A stretch of 64,000 nucleotides of DNA from Bugula neritina (lineage: Eukaryota > Bryozoa > Gymnolaemata > Cheilostomatida > Bugulidae). The stretch is from positions 4,871,733 to 4,935,732 of the forward strand of contig OZ037772.1 of NCBI GenBank assembly GCA_964035545.1, in the 5' to 3' direction. Positions 11,401 through 22,380 of this stretch are shown here, in pieces. Every line of letters begins with the position of its first letter. Within the stretch, counting starts at the first letter, position 1. Under the pieces are notes generated by a model. That model was not told where the DNA came from. It was given only the letters and a program-made list of their open reading frames with translations, and searched no databases. Both the position numbers and the translations under genes were made by a program.

Positions 11401-14400
11401 TGTAGTTTAGGTTCTTGAATAATATTGCTCTGCGTGTGGCATGAGTGTTGCCTACTTGCAATTGTTTAGTCTAAGATCAAACTACATTAGCAAACTACAA
11501 GCAACCTTCATTAGGGCTGCGTTATCTATTAACATTCCATTATAGGCGCTACATAAACAAGGTACAAAACAAGCTATTCATTGTAGCCTGTCGGCTAGCA
11601 AGCCTGTAATTAGCATGTACGCGCCAATATCTTCTCATCCCTACGTGCTCATTGAAGCGTGAAGCACTGCGCGCTGCTAATTTACTATGAAAAAATATGG
11701 TATTTTCAGTGTATAAATCACCAATTTATAGACAATCTAGAAGAGTTATTTGAAAAAGAAAAAAACTTACCCTGGAGAAATATCTCAGGATTCCAGCAGT
11801 GCAATTTTTTATTCAGATATCATGTTTTGCTGCAGAAATATTTTACTGGTACTGAAAAGTCAGCTTTTCAGGCAAAATTTGCCAAAATTGGGCAGTTTTT
11901 TGTCTATAACTTTGCAAAAAAAATGAAAATTGAAATTTCCAAAAAAAGTTGCACTGGGGAAAAACAAGATCTACAACATAGTTTTTAAATTTTGACTCTA
12001 GCACAATTAGGTGAGATTTCATTTTACTGGTACTGAATTCTTATATGATTACAATGCAAACCTCAGCAAGGCAGTTGCAGCTAAAAGGTTGCCCTTAACT
12101 ATCCTGTGTTGTTATTTTACCATAATAAAAAAATTGACATTTGATTTTTTTATTAGAAAACAGTTGGGTTTCATTTATCAAATCATATTTCGTAATATTT
12201 TGTTGCATTTAGTTTACTTATAAGTGATGCAGAAACATTTCTACAGTAAAGAAGTTGTGTAGAGTTGAATTTTTTTAAACTACGTCTTTGAGAAAAGGTG
12301 CCTGTCATAAATTTACAGACATTTTTTAAATGTATTACAGTTTGAAATAAGTCTGGGGTTGAGATTGTGGGATACTTCTGAACATCTTTGAAAGCTATCT
12401 ACAAAAGCAATATATTAGCTAGATTCAGACTTATTATATATCCTATTTTGTCTGGATTACAGTTTGCAGTATTTGGAGGAACTACAATATCTGAATATTA
12501 TACGAAACAAAATCACTACAATTCCAGAGGCTGTCTGCAACTTGGAGAAATTAGACACACTACAAGTTTATGGATGCAAAGCTCTAACCACTCCGCCTTA
12601 TGAAGTCTGTATACAAGGATTATCAGCTATCAGACAGTACTACAGAGATCTTGCTAAAGGTAAAGGTGAAAGTCTTCCCCTAGTCACCATTGCTGTGATC
12701 GGTCACACAATGGCAAAGAAAACGAGTCTCATTAGAACATTGCAGAGTGAAGAGAGAAAGCGAGTGCTGACAAATCGTGGACCTGAGGTTGCCGTTGACG
12801 AAACAACTAAAGTCTTTAAAGTCGAAGAGTTGGAAGTAAATAATACAGTTTTGAGACTAATTGACATGGGAGGACAACCAGTGTATCACATGACATACCA
12901 GCTAACACTTAAACAAAACTGCATGCCGATAGTAGTGGTGAACATGGCGCACTATGATCAGCTGGCACAAGAAAAGGGAGAAAGAGAGGCTGTGAGAAGA
13001 CTGGCTTTTGATTGGCTGGCTCATTTATACGTGGCAAATCCTGGAATTGGGCAACCAAAACTGGTGTTCACTCACAAAGACAAATTTGATCAGGAAAAAT
13101 TCATAAAACTGACTGTTAATTTCACCAACACAGCCAATCTACTGAAAGATGAAATTATCAGAGAAGAGAAACAACTTGACCAAAGTATAGCAGAGATAGA
13201 ACATTTCCATCAACACAAAGAGCTGTTCCTGCGTGAGGATATCTACTCAGTAGGGAAAGAAGATAATTATGAAGTTTTTGAGAATATGAAATTTGCCATC
13301 TTCGATTCAGCTCAAAACTTTGTAAAAGTGTTGCCAAAGCTGTGGGAAGATGTGAATGGGAAGGTTTTAGGATTGCAAACAGCATTCAGTACATTTGATG
13401 AGATACTTTATGCAGTGCAGCAAGTAGATAGAAGTATCACACCTGATCACCTCACCACAATCCTCACCTACATGCATGATTGTGGTAAAGTCTTGTGGTA
13501 CAAGAATATTGAGGAGTTGAACCAGATTATTTTTCACAAAATTGAGGAAGTCACCAAACTACTCACAGTGTTGTTTCATCACGATGAAGATGTGTGGCAG
13601 ACTCGGCGAACAAGTTTCAAACCACAGCTTTTGACTAACGGAGCTTTTCTTGAGGAAGAACAGTTTGAGAAACTTGTAGGAGATTTCTTGTCAGCGGGAA
13701 TCATGGGAAGCCAACTTTTAGAATATTTACTCAAAGCTGAGACAGCATTCTTTGATGCAAAAGCATATCAACTTGCTGCCATTTTGTTACAGAAATTCAG
13801 CATACTTTACGGACCAATTGATCTGGAATCGAGGAGCTGTTTTATTGTACCCTTCCACTCTCCTGATTACCTAGAGAACACTCTCAGCACTGATCAAGAC
13901 GTCATTCTCCATGCTGAGATCATGTTCAAAGGTCTCTCAATCCCACAATATGTCTACCAACAAATGAGTGTTGTTGTTTTGAAGCTGTTCTCAGATGAGA
14001 CAAGTGCTCCCCTTGTTAAAAAAAATGGTGTAAAGGTTTTTCACGATGATGTCTCTGTGCGTCTTGTCTATGATGGCCTCTCAAGGAAGGCAGATGTTAC
14101 AGTGTCTGGAGCAGCAGAAAGAGTCACAGACTGTTGGGAGCACATGGTCAGCATAACCAGGAACATCTCCAATGAAATTCGCAGTTCATGGCCTGCCAGC
14201 AGAATGGTCCATAAGTCTAGTTGTACACACTGCATACTGAAAGGTGAATCAAGTCCTAAAGTTCAGGTAACTCCCAGCTGGTGTCATGACTTTCAAACTG
14301 AGAAAGCTTATGAGCAGTTCCAGAAGAAGATGGTGACAGTTATCTGCGGAGAAGATAAGATCCCAAGCCCATTCATGCACCCGTGTAAGTTGGTAATAAA

Positions 14401-17308
14401 ATAGTGCTGTGACTTGAAAACTGAAAATATCTAAATTTAGATATTATTATGTTGAATTTTCTTAGTTAGCTAAATGCATTTTAGTTTTCTAAATAAGTCA
14501 AGGTAACTAAAAGTATGCATATGTTTTATGAGCTTTGTCTATTTATAATAATAATAATTATAAAATTAGATGCAGCCACTATTTTTGTTAACAAGATAAG
14601 CATTATCCATCATTCACTAATAAAACTTGAGATTTAATTGTAGGTAAACCTTTGACTGAGTCTAACCTAAAGGAACTGAAGGCAATACTGAAAAAGTTAA
14701 AGATGCAGCAGAAGTATTGGAAGAAAGAGAAAGATGAATCAGGTATATTATACACTCAAGACTTGAGTGTTCTGCAGTTGTGTCTCCTTGAAGATCAAGA
14801 AAGGAAGTGTTGTGTTAAACAGACAGATAAAGTGTAATATGTTACAGAGACAAGCGAGCCCACACTCACTACATCTATAACTCCTCTCCTACGACCAGCA
14901 GTACAGCAGACTGTGACAGACGGAGAGAGTGACCTCTCTGATGATGATGACTACATGGAACCTGCTGATGACCTCGAGAGACAACTGGTATCTCTCAGAC
15001 AGGCAGTTCTACCAACTACTAGGAAGGACATTCGGAGATTATTCTACAACACAGATAAAGTGGGACATCACAATATCTTCTCAATAGTACTCTGGTTATC
15101 TTATATGGCTACGATTTTACACTAGCAACACACTATACATTAACTTTGACAAACAATATTCAGATATTCCAAGTTAAAGTTTTTATATAATTATGTTTTA
15201 ATAAAGGGAGTGGGATATATGTTTACGGAATCACATTAAGCACCATTTCTTTGTATAATAATGCCAAAACTATGCTACAGTAAATTCGTACCCAGGCCAT
15301 GTTCATTCAAAATCACGTAATATATTAGCTATTCCATAGTTTGAAACACAGTTTCTAATATATTATAAGCCAGTTTAACTAACTTAATACTTTCTATGTG
15401 TTTGTTTCATTTGAGTTTCACTTCAAGTTCTACAGAAACATTGCAATTATCAAAATATTTTACACAAACAACTAAATAGATCAAGTGTTTACGTAACTTA
15501 GATTTCATTTTTAATAACTGCAGGTGTTTTCAATGACAAAGAAACGAGGAAGAGCTCTGATAATCAACAACAGAGAGTTTCCCAATTGCCAGAAAAGACT
15601 TGGCTCTGATGTTGATGTCGGAAATCTAAAAGAAATGTTAGAAACATTTAAATTTACAACAGAAGTGCTTGAGAACATCAGTTCTGAGGTATTAAAGCTT
15701 ATGTATATAACAAAACAGTTTTTATGGGCAAAACTGTAGTGTTCCTGTCAACAGCTAGTACAAAAAGAATATTGGATAGATGCTTTTCATTCTAGCAGCC
15801 CTATATTTTTGCATACTTCTTTGATAATTAGCTTCATGTGACCCAATTCTACGATGCAGCAAGTTACATAAATTCACTGCATACTTGAAATGAGGGTAAA
15901 CTAAAAGTTCACTTTAGTTCCAACTTTCAGAGAGAATTAAATCTGTTGTAGGACGTGTTGCATGTGATAAAGAATGAGGTTGGAAACAGACATCATGCTG
16001 AGTCTGGAGTATTCTGGTTGGCTATTCTAAGTCATGGAACTAAGGCTAATCACATCTATGGCTCTGATGGTGTTCTGGTTAACCTAAAGGATGTGTATGA
16101 TCTTCTTTCACCAATTAACTTTCCTCTAATGGCTGAGAAGCCAAAAGTAGTCGTGATTCAAGCTTGTAGTGGAAGTGAGTATCACACAATATCAATAACT
16201 GCTTGCCTCTATAGCACCTTATTACTATAATAAGCTCATCTGAAGGCTTTTGACCAAATCATAAACGTGTAACTATATTCAGTACTGTTCATCTTCAATA
16301 CATTTGCTAGATAGAGTAGATGGAGGCGAGAAAGGAATCTTTCCAGCCAATCAGATTGATAATACAGTTACTGACCAACATTTGGTAGTCAAGGCTGTCA
16401 GATCAGCAGCAGGAGAACCTTTGGGAGGAGACAAATTAGAGAAACTCAACTGTGACAATCTGTTAATATTAAAGTCCAGCTTTGAATGTAAGTAAATAGC
16501 ATAATATTCCTTCTCTGAACATTACAAAACTATTTCTGCATATAACAATAAAAAACATAATTTATTTGTACTGTTTTCTAAAATAAGAATGAATCAGGTC
16601 TCTACCAGATTCAGGAAAATTAGAAAATGAAGATAAGATTTGAAAGTAGAAAAACAAAATAATATTATGGCTCTATGATATATTGACAGTCTCAAAAATA
16701 CTTTGTTTTTTAGTCACAAATTTAACTTACAGTCAAATATTAGCAACATAATAGTTTATGCTGAAAAGGCATTTGCCCTTCATTTCCGAATAAAATATTA
16801 TATTTTTAAGACTTCTATTGCAGCATTTGTGTCTAAACGTCACCCTGTTTACGGATCTCTAGCAATCAGATGTCTGGTTCAAACTATGTACAGACACGCA
16901 TGTCACAGAGATGTCTATGAAATATTTAGGATTGTAAGTATATATCCAAAAAAACAGCATGTGTGGATATTTAGTGCATATGTGAACATACATCTGATAA
17001 ATTTGATTACTTGCTTGGCTATTACCAATTCTTATAATTATCTGCAGGTACAGCACAGAGTGAGAAAATTTTGCATTCAGAGAAATCTTGAAAATGGTCA
17101 GACAGTGATTGCTATAGATACTCTGACACATCTGAGAAAGCTCTACCTGTTTCCTGGATACAATGGCTCTACAAGGAGTTCTGAGCAATCAAGTAACACG
17201 AGACAACAAGTAGAGAGAGAAGCAAAGTCAAGTAACACGAGACAACAAGTAGAGAGAAAATCAGACTCAAGTAACACAAGACAACAAGTAGAGAGAGAAA
17301 CAGAGTGA
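8285..17308 (+). CDS. LRR-Roc-COR-caspase protein (predicted spliced gene)
   Basis: A predicted multi-exon gene joining a Roco signalling GTPase to a caspase. Exons: 8285-8425, 12463-14384, 14644-14742, 14848-15059, 15524-15688, 15952-16174, 16311-16487, 16824-16933 and 17048-17308. All junctions use GT and AG and the phases agree (2, 1, 1, 0, 0, 1, 1, 0), giving 1102 codons and a stop with no internal nonsense. Earlier LRR exons must lie upstream of the window. The order is LRRs, Roc, COR, an acidic linker, caspase p20 with catalytic His and Cys, p10, then 13-residue repeats. Roco proteins are scaffold GTPases and caspases are Cys proteases of cell death or immunity; a role in regulated death or innate immunity is inference. 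The weakest link is the donor at 15060 (GTGGGA). If it is not used, these are two adjacent genes. The P-loop Gly is replaced by Lys. Confidence 0.6.
8629..8700 (-). repeat. Possible tRNA-derived SINE head
   Basis: On the minus strand a stretch resembles a tRNA gene half: an A-box-like TAGTGTAATAG followed by a weak B-box-like GGTTGATTTTC. No cloverleaf can be closed with confidence, and the tail and target duplication were not identified. Confidence 0.3.
9377..11290 (+). pseudogene. Degenerate non-LTR retrotransposon (LINE)
   Basis: A decayed plus-strand LINE of the endonuclease-RT type common in invertebrate genomes. Translation in shifting frames shows an endonuclease remnant (GDFNAR-like DDFIAKIGSVSEKWKGVL, then FLLAFCLEYSLVITNTIFKH), an RT palm remnant (NLLIAGDSALIVYHSDDIQ, where the FADD motif has become AGDS) and a C-terminal part (TFKYLRR, LHGAETWNIYS, IRHLHSIMGI, ending near MVRDNWQKMAECRKGWK). 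Many stops and frameshifts. The first ~180 bases (9377-9560) are probably its 5' untranslated region. Confidence 0.75.
11363..11622 (-). repeat. Partial copy of foldback element
   Basis: This stretch (GGCATCCTCACTAAGAATATC... to ...AAGCCTGTAATTAGCATGTA) matches, with many differences, the reverse complement of the right three-quarters of the foldback element at 52290-52771. It shares the outer arm from GGCATCCTCA, the CATTCCATTAT core and the AAGCTATTCATT...CAAGCCTGTAATTA part. The outermost arm and the opposite arm are missing, so it is a truncated member of the same family. Confidence 0.7.
12463..14384 (+). CDS. Roc-COR exon of the Roco gene
   Basis: A single large exon (1922 bp) with the last LRRs, the Roc GTPase and the COR domain. 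After ITTIPEAVCNLEKLDTLQV the Roc domain begins at VTIAVIGHTMAKKTSLI. The Walker A motif GxxxxGK[ST] is altered: Lys (AAG, 12716-12718) stands where the last Gly should be. Switch II reads DMGGQPVYH and the G4 motif is THKDK, the form usual in Roco proteins. COR follows, through about AETAFFDAKAYQLAAILLQ and a C-terminal beta-rich part. The acceptor is GGATTACAG at 12462 and the donor GTAAGT at 14385. The altered P-loop suggests weak or absent nucleotide binding, but the rest of the fold looks well kept, so this is probably a functional gene and not a decayed one. Confidence 0.85.
14644..15059 (+). CDS. Linker exons between COR and caspase
   Basis: Two small exons, 14644-14742 and 14848-15059, split by a 105-bp intron (GTATAT...TTACAG). 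The first encodes a Lys-rich helix (LKELKAILKKLKMQQKYWKK). The second encodes a Thr/Pro stretch, an acidic patch (GESDLSDDDDYMEPADD) and a basic end (TRKDIRRLFYNTDK). Read as one exon the region would contain a TAA at 14835-14837; both splice sites are phase 1 and remove it. The final donor is GTGGGA at 15060, in phase 0, matching the phase-0 caspase exon at 15524. No known domain was recognised; it may be a flexible linker containing processing sites. Confidence 0.55.
15524..17308 (+). CDS. Caspase module 1 (p20 and p10)
   Basis: A C14 caspase-type protease domain across five exons (15524-15688, 15952-16174, 16311-16487, 16824-16933, 17048-17308). The p20 part starts VFSMTKKRGRALIINNREF. The catalytic His is in ILSHG (codon 16033-16035) and the catalytic Cys in IQACSG (codon 16165-16167), both intact. 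The p10 part reads YGSLAIRCLVQTMYRHACHRD and ends KLYLFPGY. The region between QACSG and p10 (about 60 residues) has no obvious Asp cleavage site that can be assigned with confidence. The C-terminus is a repeated SNTRQQVEREAES motif cut by a TGA at 17306. All exon phases match module 2 at 30 kb. Confidence 0.85.
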
Positions 17309-17773
17309 AGTCACATGAGACAACAAGTAGAGAGAGAAGCAGAATCAAGTAACATGAGACAACAAGTAGAGAGAGAAGCAGAGTCAAGTAACACCAGACA
17401 AGTAGAGAGAGAAGCAGAATCAAGTAACACGAGACAACAAGTGGAGAGAGAAGCAGAATCAAGTAACACGAGACAACAAGTAGAGAGAGAAGCAGAGTCA
17501 AGTAACATGGGACAACAAGTAGAGAGAGAAGTAGAGTCAAGTAACATGAGACAACAAGTAAAGAGAGAATCAGAGTCAAGTAACATGACACAACAAGTGG
17601 AGAGAGAAGCAAAGTCAATTAACACAAGACAACAAGTAGAGAGAAAAGCAGAGTCAAGTAACACGAGACAACAAGTAGAGAGAATAGCAGAGTCAAGTAA
17701 CCCGAGACAACAAGTAGGGAGAGAAGCAGAATCAAGTAACATGAGACAACAAGTAGAGAGAGAAGCAGAGTCA
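17192..17773 (+). repeat. 39-bp coding minisatellite, 15 units
   Basis: Fifteen tandem units of 39 bp encoding 13 residues of the type SNTRQQVEREAES, continuous with the caspase reading frame. One unit lacks 3 bp (Gln codon, near 17399). Unit 3 ends in TGA at 17306-17308 where the others have TCA, so translation would stop after three units, yet the following twelve units stay in frame to TAA at 17786-17788. The unit is charged and likely helical or disordered. Copy number is likely polymorphic between individuals. Antisense open frames over this stretch are artefacts of the repeat. Confidence 0.92.
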
Positions 17774-18593
17774 AAAGTTAAACAGTAATCCAGAATAGAG
17801 TAGGGATAGCAAGCAAGCAAAATACCAAAAGTTTGAGCGATGTTAAATTTTACAGATTGAATTACATGCCTCAGTTAACTTCTTTACTCATCCAAGAACT
17901 TTGAGTGGTTACACGTCGTATTATTGTTATTGTTCCTTCTACTCTCTAAAGGTTGATTGAACTATTAGTCAACCTGAGTTTATTTCTAAAATTACGTGTA
18001 ATGTATTATATGTTACGTATTATTTAAATATTGTAATATTTTAATTTGGGCAACTCGATTTGGCGTTAATTTAAGATTTTACTTGACATAATCAGATGAC
18101 CTGGTTTGATGTTGCCCTCACTATTAACTGAAGAATAGAAGATGTTTGTTACACATCCTTATATAATGCTAAGCTTATATATATACATTAGTAGCAAATG
18201 TAATAATTTAACCATTATAGTTTACTGACATTTCATGCTATGCAATGACAATATTTACCATATTTTAAGCTAATAATATAATATTATTATGTGTGTAGTT
18301 CATCAACCTTAGTTTTACACTAATTCCAATGTACTTGTGATTACAATAAAGGCAATAATTATCATTAGTATGAAGACATTTTTAACTTTCAATTGGTTGA
18401 TCCCTATCATAAGCATGCAGCATAAATAAAATAGAAATTATGCCCTGACAAGATAACGGCCTAAATATTAAAAAAAAGTGAAACGGTATTTATGAAGTTG
18501 TGACAATATATAAAATGATCAATTTCTTCATTCTTGTGATGTGATTGGCCCATGGCATTCAATTATTGAAAACAGCTCCATGCACTTAAATAA
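17774..18593. other. 3' flank of caspase gene, no gene seen
   Basis: AT-rich sequence after the minisatellite. AATAAA-type signals occur at about 18346 (CAATAAAGG) and 18424, and could serve as the polyadenylation site of the caspase gene. Nothing else was recognised. Confidence 0.4.
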
Positions 18594-18780
18594 AAGTGTG
18601 TGTGTGTGTGTGTGGTGAGTCTATGTGTGTGTGTGTGCCAGTTTGTGTGTGGTGTGTGTGGTTATGTGTGCATGTGTGCGAGTTTGTGTGCGTATGCGTT
18701 GGTGTGTGTGCGTACGTGCGTGTGTGTGTGTGTGTTCGTTCGTGCATGCTTTCGTGTGTGTGCGTGTGTGTGTGTGTGTA
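18594..18780. repeat. Imperfect (GT)n microsatellite
   Basis: About 185 bp of GTGT with interspersions such as GTGCGT and GTTCGTTCG. Open frames in all directions through it are pure dipeptide repeats and not genes. Confidence 0.95.
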
Positions 18781-18789
18781 CATGAATTT

Positions 18790-19450
18790 GAATATGATGA
18801 CAATTTCATGAGATTGAGAGTGTTATGTATAGTACTAGTATAGCTGCAGTTCCTCTAAGTAGAATAGCATGTTTGTTGAGCTAGTGTTGGAAATGGATAC
18901 CAGATAAAGTGAAACTACCAGGATAAAAGCACATTAAGGCTCCAGCATTTTTTCACCTTTTATTTACTTTGAGAGTGAGACTTCAATATAGAATCTTTTT
19001 TATTAGAAAAGATTTTTATGCTCATAATGGCTTTCAACATCTGCTCACTCTTGCAGTTTGTATTAAATGGAATTATTAATATAATCATGTTAAACACTGG
19101 CAGTTATCTGCTCTGGCCAGAATGAAATGCAAGATAAGGTAACTTCTCTTTTACTGTTGAATTTCTAAAAAAATTTTAACAAGTATACAGCTGTAGTAGA
19201 CGTTGATTAGAGTTTTGATTATGTTTATTTTTTGACTTAAAGAAATCTTTGATGTTATATTGAGGTTACTCCTGTTGCTGGATATTGCTAGTTTAATATA
19301 AAGAACTAATACTACAAGCTGATGCTGTAGCTATTTGCAGACAAGCTGCTACCTATAATAACAGTAACTGCTTGTTTCAGTATGGACACAATAGAGGTGA
19401 CATGATGAACTAATTCTAACTATGGTCGAAACACATATGTATATTGAGAT
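18790..19450. other. No gene recognised
   Basis: AT-rich sequence with no supported exon, RNA gene or repeat between the GT microsatellite and the Tc1-like element. Confidence 0.4.
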
Positions 19451-19839
19451 ACAGTGCTGTAAAAAGGTTTAAGGACGCCTCACTGTTTTTCATAATAGCA
19501 AAGTTCCAAGCTAATTTTTTAAGACATATCAAAAGCTTTTTCATAGGCATGATGCCTATCAAAACGTTCCTCAAAATCTCCTTATCGTATCTCATTTATA
19601 TAAATTATTAGTGTTTTTTTTATTTCCTTCCAAAAGTTGGGTAAAACAATGAGACATATATGGGAATTATTCAATGTTTTCACAATTTGTGTGTACTGTA
19701 AGACATCGGAATATTTTACTGGAAACATAGAAAAATATTATATGTGATGTGTTATACACATTATAGCAGCAATGCAACACACAGTGCTTTTAATTTTAGT
19801 ATCAATGTTTTGTTGGCCAGTCTTTACTTTCAATCACAA

Positions 19840-20865
19840 GTCGGCAGCGACGAGGCATTGACTCGTACAGATTCTCTAACTCGTTTTCACTCACCACATG
19901 ATGCCATGCATGAATTACAGGCTCTATGAGTGTCACCTTAGTTGTTGGCTTCTGTGAAGAAACTGTTTTAGCCATTCTTGACCATAAATTTTTGTAGGAC
20001 TTAAGTCCCGGCTGTGTGCTGGCCAGTTAAGTGTTGAGACCCTCTGCTTTTTCATCCACTCTTTAATAGTTTTTGCTTAATGGCATGGTGCATTGTCATT
20101 TTCAAATATGGTAATTTCGTTTAAAAAGAAGTTTTTTATGATTGGAAGAAATTTAGCATTGAGATTATCTATATATTTTTGAGCATTAACATCATTCCAG
20201 AGCAATTACTGAGTCGACTTACACCTTTTGATATTATACAACCCCAAAATATAACACCCATAGGGTGCCCAATTGTTCAAAAAATACATTAGGGGTTATA
20301 TTTCTTATACTGGTATCTTCTAACCAAACAGGTTCCAGAATGATTGTTTACATTAAATATGGATTCATCTGAAATAATCAATTTTTCTAAGCATTCACTG
20401 TCTAACTACCATGCTCCTTGGCCCACCGTAACCGGTTTTTTGCTACTTCTCTGTTAGTATAGGCTTCCTTCTTGCTTTGCAGCTACGTAGACCAAGGGTC
20501 AATAATCTTGGGATCTATCAGCAATCTTGGCTCAGCTATCTATAAGGATGTCTAAGCCGCTGTTCCTGTTGATTCTGAGAATTCTTTGCCAACTCAGAAC
20601 TTGTTTTATGACGATTATTTTTGCTGATCCTAATGAGAACCTTGTCATCTCTGGGTGTGCTTATTCTTGGTTGCCCACTTCCAGGTTGATCTGCTACACT
20701 GCCAACCTCCATAAACTTTTCGATAATTTGATGTACAGTTGTCTTTGCTTTGCCAACCTTTTCAGATATTTTCCCAATTGCATAACCTTCGTTATACAAG
20801 AAAGTTATTGCAAACCTTGCTTTTGAAGTAAGCTTAACAGCTCTCATTTTGTCTATGCGCAGCAC
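19840..20865 (-). pseudogene. Tc1-like transposase, inactivated
   Basis: A minus-strand Tc1/mariner transposase. From the ATG at 20865 the N-terminus is a paired-type helix-turn-helix (LTSKARFAITFLYNEGYAIG, ISEKVGKAKTTVHQIIEKF, then GSVADQPGSGQPRIST). The frame ends at 20536. Downstream in other frames come DNAPCH (second catalytic Asp, near 20085-20100) and WPAHSRDLSPTKIYG (about 19990-20035), where the family has PDLNPIENLW, so the third catalytic acidic residue appears lost. A candidate terminal repeat CAGTGCTGTAAAAAGG lies at 19453; a poor inverted match ends near 21165. The element is a fossil. Confidence 0.8.
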
Positions 20866-21176
20866 CTAAGTGGACACCATGTAAACGCTTACAGCTAAAT
20901 AAGAAATTTTAAATTATGGACATGCACATATAAAATTTCACTGTTTGGCTAACTTTACTTAATTTAGTACACACTGAACACCTCAGGTTTTCAGCTATTT
21001 CTTGGAGTTTAGCTACCCATACAAATAATTTTTTGCAATAAATCAATAAAATATTAACAAATGCAACTAATTATTCAAGTTTTTTTCAATATTGCTTCAT
21101 TTCTTGTGTTTTTTCTTTACTTTTTCAATAAAAAACCGGGATTTTAGTTACGTTTTTTATAACAATGTTTCAATAG

Positions 21177-21503
21177 TGTAGTAGCCAGTGAAGCATAAGT
21201 GCCACGTGCTCACAAACCAATCCTCATTAAGCACGTGATTTCCCCCCCCCCCACCCCGGCAAAGCAGAAAGGGTTCCGGCCAGTTTATATAATACAATTT
21301 AGTTAGAGCGTGAAGCTGATTGTACTAGGATAGGTGTTTTATATATGTGTACTACTCAAATTGTACTACTTTTACTTGTGTACTTGGTGTGTTAAATAAA
21401 TCTTCTTCTCTCTTAATTACTCGTTTAGTGCATAGCAATGCAACGTTGATAATTACAGTATACACGAATCCCCATACTTATTATAATTGTGAAAATTATA
21501 ACA
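21177..21503 (+). repeat. Candidate gypsy-type LTR
   Basis: A 327-bp stretch starting TGTAGTAGCC and ending TTATAACA (TG..CA), with a TATA box (TTTATATAATAC, about 21284-21295) and an AATAAA (about 21393-21398). It is followed at once by TGGTGGCAGCGGTGGAAAC, placed where a primer-binding site belongs, then by a gag frame. Only one LTR is visible, so the boundaries are inferred. The C-run near 21242 is a homopolymer. Confidence 0.45.
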
Positions 21504-21569
21504 GTGGTGGCAGCGGTGGAAACTCTATATACAAGCACGAATGCAACCTAACTGACGGCCACGACGAAG

Positions 21570-22380
21570 ATGGCAAGAGAATCAGCTCGACAGAGAGAAG
21601 GTGAACCTGATATTAAAATAACCCCATAAGGTCCGATGTTACAAGGAGAGGAGGCTTATCGGTACCGATTGAAAGCTCCTACCTTTACCAAATTGGAAGA
21701 TGTGGAGCAGTTCATACAGGAAATCAGAGAGGTGATAGACCTTGCTCAATGGCCACCCAGAGTGGCCCTTATTCAGCTACGAAGAGCATTGAAGGAGCAG
21801 GCCAGGCCGTACGGACTAGGAACTAACATAGGCGGGATATTTGCTGCGCTGCGGGCTCGTTTTGATATCTTTGCAGTAGACGCCAGGGCCCGCCTGCAGA
21901 AGTTGTGCCGCACTCCGCGGACTTCGCTACAACAGCATGCAGCCACGGTGAAGAGACTGGCGCAGATTGCGTACGGCGACTTACCAGTACAACACCAAGA
22001 GCGCTATACCTATGATGCGTTTGTCCAGTCGGTAAAGACTTGGGTCTACACCATCAATTGCAAGCCAAAGTAGTGACCACGGTGGAGAACACCCTATGAC
22101 CCGGAGAGGCTTACCTACTAGCTACTCAACTACATAAGGGACAAGGAAACCCACCACCAGTTGGAATAAACGTCGCGGAAGGATACGCGGCATCGCTACC
22201 ACTCTCTCACATGACAGCGGCCCCGAAAGCCTCTTCCCTGGATGTGGAAGTGAATCGCATGGCGGGGATGTTAAAACAGTTGGTAGCGATTCTCGCTCAT
22301 ACCAATCCGATCCAACCACCGCAGAGGTCCCCGCAGTTGCCTCTGGCATATGCGACTGTCTCCTCATTCCTACTAGGTAA
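21570..22380 (+). pseudogene. Ty3/gypsy-like gag fragment
   Basis: Reading from ATG at 21570 there is a TAA at 21627, then an open frame to 22073 with retrotransposon-gag features (FTKLEDVEQFIQEIREV, ARFDIFAVDARARLQKLC, LPVQHQERYTYDAFVQSV). A frameshift near 22045 moves the rest (LDVEVNRMAGMLKQLVAIL, NPIQPPQRSP) into another frame to about 22375. Base composition is clearly more GC-rich than the surroundings. The homology stops at 22376 at GTAACT; no protease or RT follows. It is a 5' fragment of a gypsy element, possibly cut by a deletion or used as a splice donor. Confidence 0.7.

Larger units (their letters stand above)
8426..12462 (+). other. Large Roco intron filled with repeats
   Basis: A 4.0-kb intron between the LRR exon and the Roc-COR exon. 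It holds a tRNA-like SINE head (about 8629-8700), a decayed LINE (about 9377-11290) and a partial copy of a foldback element (11363-11622). The parts 8700-9370 and 11640-12450 show no recognisable gene; the short open frames there have no domain resemblance. Confidence 0.6.

Noticed and set aside
14835-14837. TAA as evidence that the Roco gene is a pseudogene
   Set aside because: It falls in a phase-consistent 105-bp intron, so it need not be in the message.
17192-17773. Regular repeats that could suggest a CRISPR array
   Set aside because: Units are directly adjacent with no spacers, are coding, and the genome is eukaryotic.
17169-17820. Two minus-strand ORFs rich in Ser/Leu/Cys over the 39-bp repeats
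   Set aside because: They are antisense to the coding minisatellite, whose plus frame continues the caspase exon.
20527-20826. Plus-strand ORF of 99 codons
   Set aside because: It is the shadow of the minus-strand Tc1 transposase N-terminus, which has a clear helix-turn-helix.
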